Shown here in pieces: positions 63,210-64,000 of a stretch of DNA of 64,000 nucleotides. How positions within the stretch are numbered: position 1 is the first letter of the stretch; each line of letters opens with the position of its first letter. The position numbers and the translations under genes were made by a program. This stretch comes from Methylocaldum sp002005105 (GTDB lineage Bacteria > Pseudomonadota > Gammaproteobacteria > Methylococcales > Methylococcaceae): positions 2,976,001 through 3,040,000 of the forward strand of contig NZ_CP194902.1 of assembly GCF_051027545.1 (NCBI RefSeq), given 5' to 3'. Below the pieces are notes generated by a model. That model made no database searches. It saw nothing but the letters and a program-made list of their open reading frames with translations, and was not told where the DNA came from.

Positions 63210-63854
63210 TTATTCCAACAGCGAAAAAATCTTATCGCGAATGGCTTCAACGCTGCCGACGCCGTCAATGCTGGAGAATTTGACGGCTTCCTGTTCGGCC
63301 TTTTGCTTGTAATAGCCGACCAATGGCTTGGTCTGTTCGTGATAAACCTCAAGACGCCTGCGCACGGTTTCTTCTTTGTCGTCGTCCCGTTGAATCAGGG
63401 GTTCGCCGGTGACATCGTCCAGTCCCTCGACCTTGGGCGGATTGAAGATGACATGATATGTGCGTCCGGAAGCAGGATGGACGCGCCGACCGCTCATGCG
63501 CTTGACGATTTCCTCATCGTCCACCACGATTTCGATGACATGGTCGATATCGACGCCCATCTCCGCGAGCCCTTCCGCCTGAGCGATGGTTCGGGGGAAT
63601 CCGTCGAACAAAAAACCGTTCTTGCAATCGTCCTGGGCAATGCGTTCCTTGATCAGTCCCAGGATGATTTCATCCGAGACCAGGGCGCCCGAGTCCATGA
63701 CCTTCTTCGCTTCGAGACCCAATGGCGTGCCTTCTCTCACGGCAGCGCGCAGCATGTCGCCCGTCGAGATCTGCGGAATGTTGAATTTTTCCATTATGGC
63801 TTTGGCTTGAGTGCCTTTTCCGGACCCGGGGCTTCCGAGAAGGATCACGCGCAT
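63210..63854 (-). CDS. adk: Adenylate kinase
   Basis: Adk interconverts ATP, AMP and ADP. The 214-residue long form starts MRVILLGSPGSGKGTQAKAIM (the P-loop), then GDMLRAAVREGTPLG, the AMP-site FDGFPRTIAQAEGL and the LID domain (GRRVHPASGRTYHVIFNPPKVEGLDDVTGEPL), which lacks the zinc cysteines. GGAG lies eight bases before the ATG. It is the most upstream minus-strand gene of the adk-leuC-leuD-leuB-asd-fimV order, 103 bp from leuC. Confidence 0.97.
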   Translation of the reverse strand: MRVILLGSPGSGKGTQAKAIMEKFNIPQISTGDMLRAAVREGTPLGLEAKKVMDSGALVSDEIILGLIKERIAQDDCKNGFLFDGFPRTIAQAEGLAEMGVDIDHVIEIVVDDEEIVKRMSGRRVHPASGRTYHVIFNPPKVEGLDDVTGEPLIQRDDDKEETVRRRLEVYHEQTKPLVGYYKQKAEQEAVKFSSIDGVGSVEAIRDKIFSLLE

Positions 63855-63885
63855 GTCATGGACTCCGTGGTTAATTAAACTTGCA

Positions 63886-63915
63886 ATTCTGTCACAAATG
63901 CGCCGGGAATGTCAC
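63886..63915 (-). promoter_or_regulatory. Promoter candidate for adk
   Basis: On the minus strand GTGACA (63910-63915) and CAGAAT (63886-63891) are 18 bases apart, each one or two bases from the sigma-70 consensus, with TGA preceding the -10. The start would lie about 25-30 bases before the adk ATG. The window's remaining bases to 64000 hold nothing else I can support. Confidence 0.38.
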
Positions 63916-64000
63916 ACTGAGCACTTTATGTGGGAAGCCACCGCTTGCGCCGGTCGCTGGCCGATGTACGTTTCGCAATGTGACCGAGCCAGTTGTGGCC

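Overview
The window is a densely coded stretch of bacterial chromosome, with roughly 62 genes on both strands and mostly housekeeping content. Gene order points to a Gammaproteobacterium. Diagnostic blocks are rpoE-rseA-rseB-rseC-mucD, lepA-lepB-DUF4845-rnc-era-recO-pdxJ, leuC-leuD-leuB-asd-fimV, and scpA-scpB-rluB. FimV, the DUF6763 protein and the general style of the sequence would fit a methanotroph-like (Methylococcales-type) organism. No methane-oxidation gene lies in the window, so that narrower placement is only an impression. I saw no tRNA, rRNA, CRISPR array, IS element or prophage.

Layout. 1-13.4 kb is a loose, accessory-looking region: a 5'-truncated discoidin/six-hairpin glycosidase, a dicarboxylate/cation symporter, an orphan hybrid histidine kinase, an indoleamine 2,3-dioxygenase homologue, a Spy/CpxP-like periplasmic protein with a 56-residue membrane protein, a SagB-type nitroreductase with a signal-like N-terminus, a diaminopimelate-dehydrogenase-family protein, and small membrane or acidic proteins. 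REP-like repeats lie between some of these. 13.6-19 kb holds lgt, an orphan cheR, a PfkB sugar/nucleoside kinase, an isoaspartyl methyltransferase joined in frame to a DksA/TraR zinc-finger protein, and a DUF1015 gene. 19-26 kb is a plus-strand run: TPR lipoprotein, YoaA/DinG helicase, tsaB, yciO, M50 protease, scpA, scpB, rluB. 26-31 kb is again accessory: a diguanylate cyclase, three small orphan proteins and a P-loop ATPase resembling the Sll1717 family. 30.5-33.1 kb carries the complete AmmeMemoRadiSam trio. nadB follows, then the envelope-stress sigma operon and a long translation/RNA-processing operon (35-45.4 kb). 45.5-53.3 kb has an orphan two-TM protein, dusA-folE-hemH, an HDOD protein and two c-di-GMP genes. 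53.3-64 kb has mrcB convergent with fimV, then asd, leuB, leuD, leuC and adk on the minus strand.

How the genes work together. asd and leuBCD supply aspartate-family and branched-chain amino acids. lgt, lepB, mrcB, the sigma-E block and mucD build and guard the envelope. scpAB serve chromosome condensation; rluB, tsaB, dusA, rnc, era and lepA serve RNA modification and ribosome function. Three GGDEF genes plus HDOD, CheR and the hybrid kinase form a scattered signalling layer with no linked chemotaxis operon.

The most unusual observations are: (1) the Pcm-DksA in-frame fusion with a well-placed internal ribosome-binding site and a Gly-to-Cys change in the SAM motif; (2) a 52-residue histone-H1-like Lys/Ala/Pro tail on LeuC; (3) a GGDEF-EAL protein whose receiver domain has Asn in place of the phospho-acceptor Asp; (4) the AmmeMemoRadiSam trio next to an unlinked-looking P-loop ATPase; (5) a bacterial IDO without kynurenine-pathway neighbours. 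No wholly new multi-gene system is evident.
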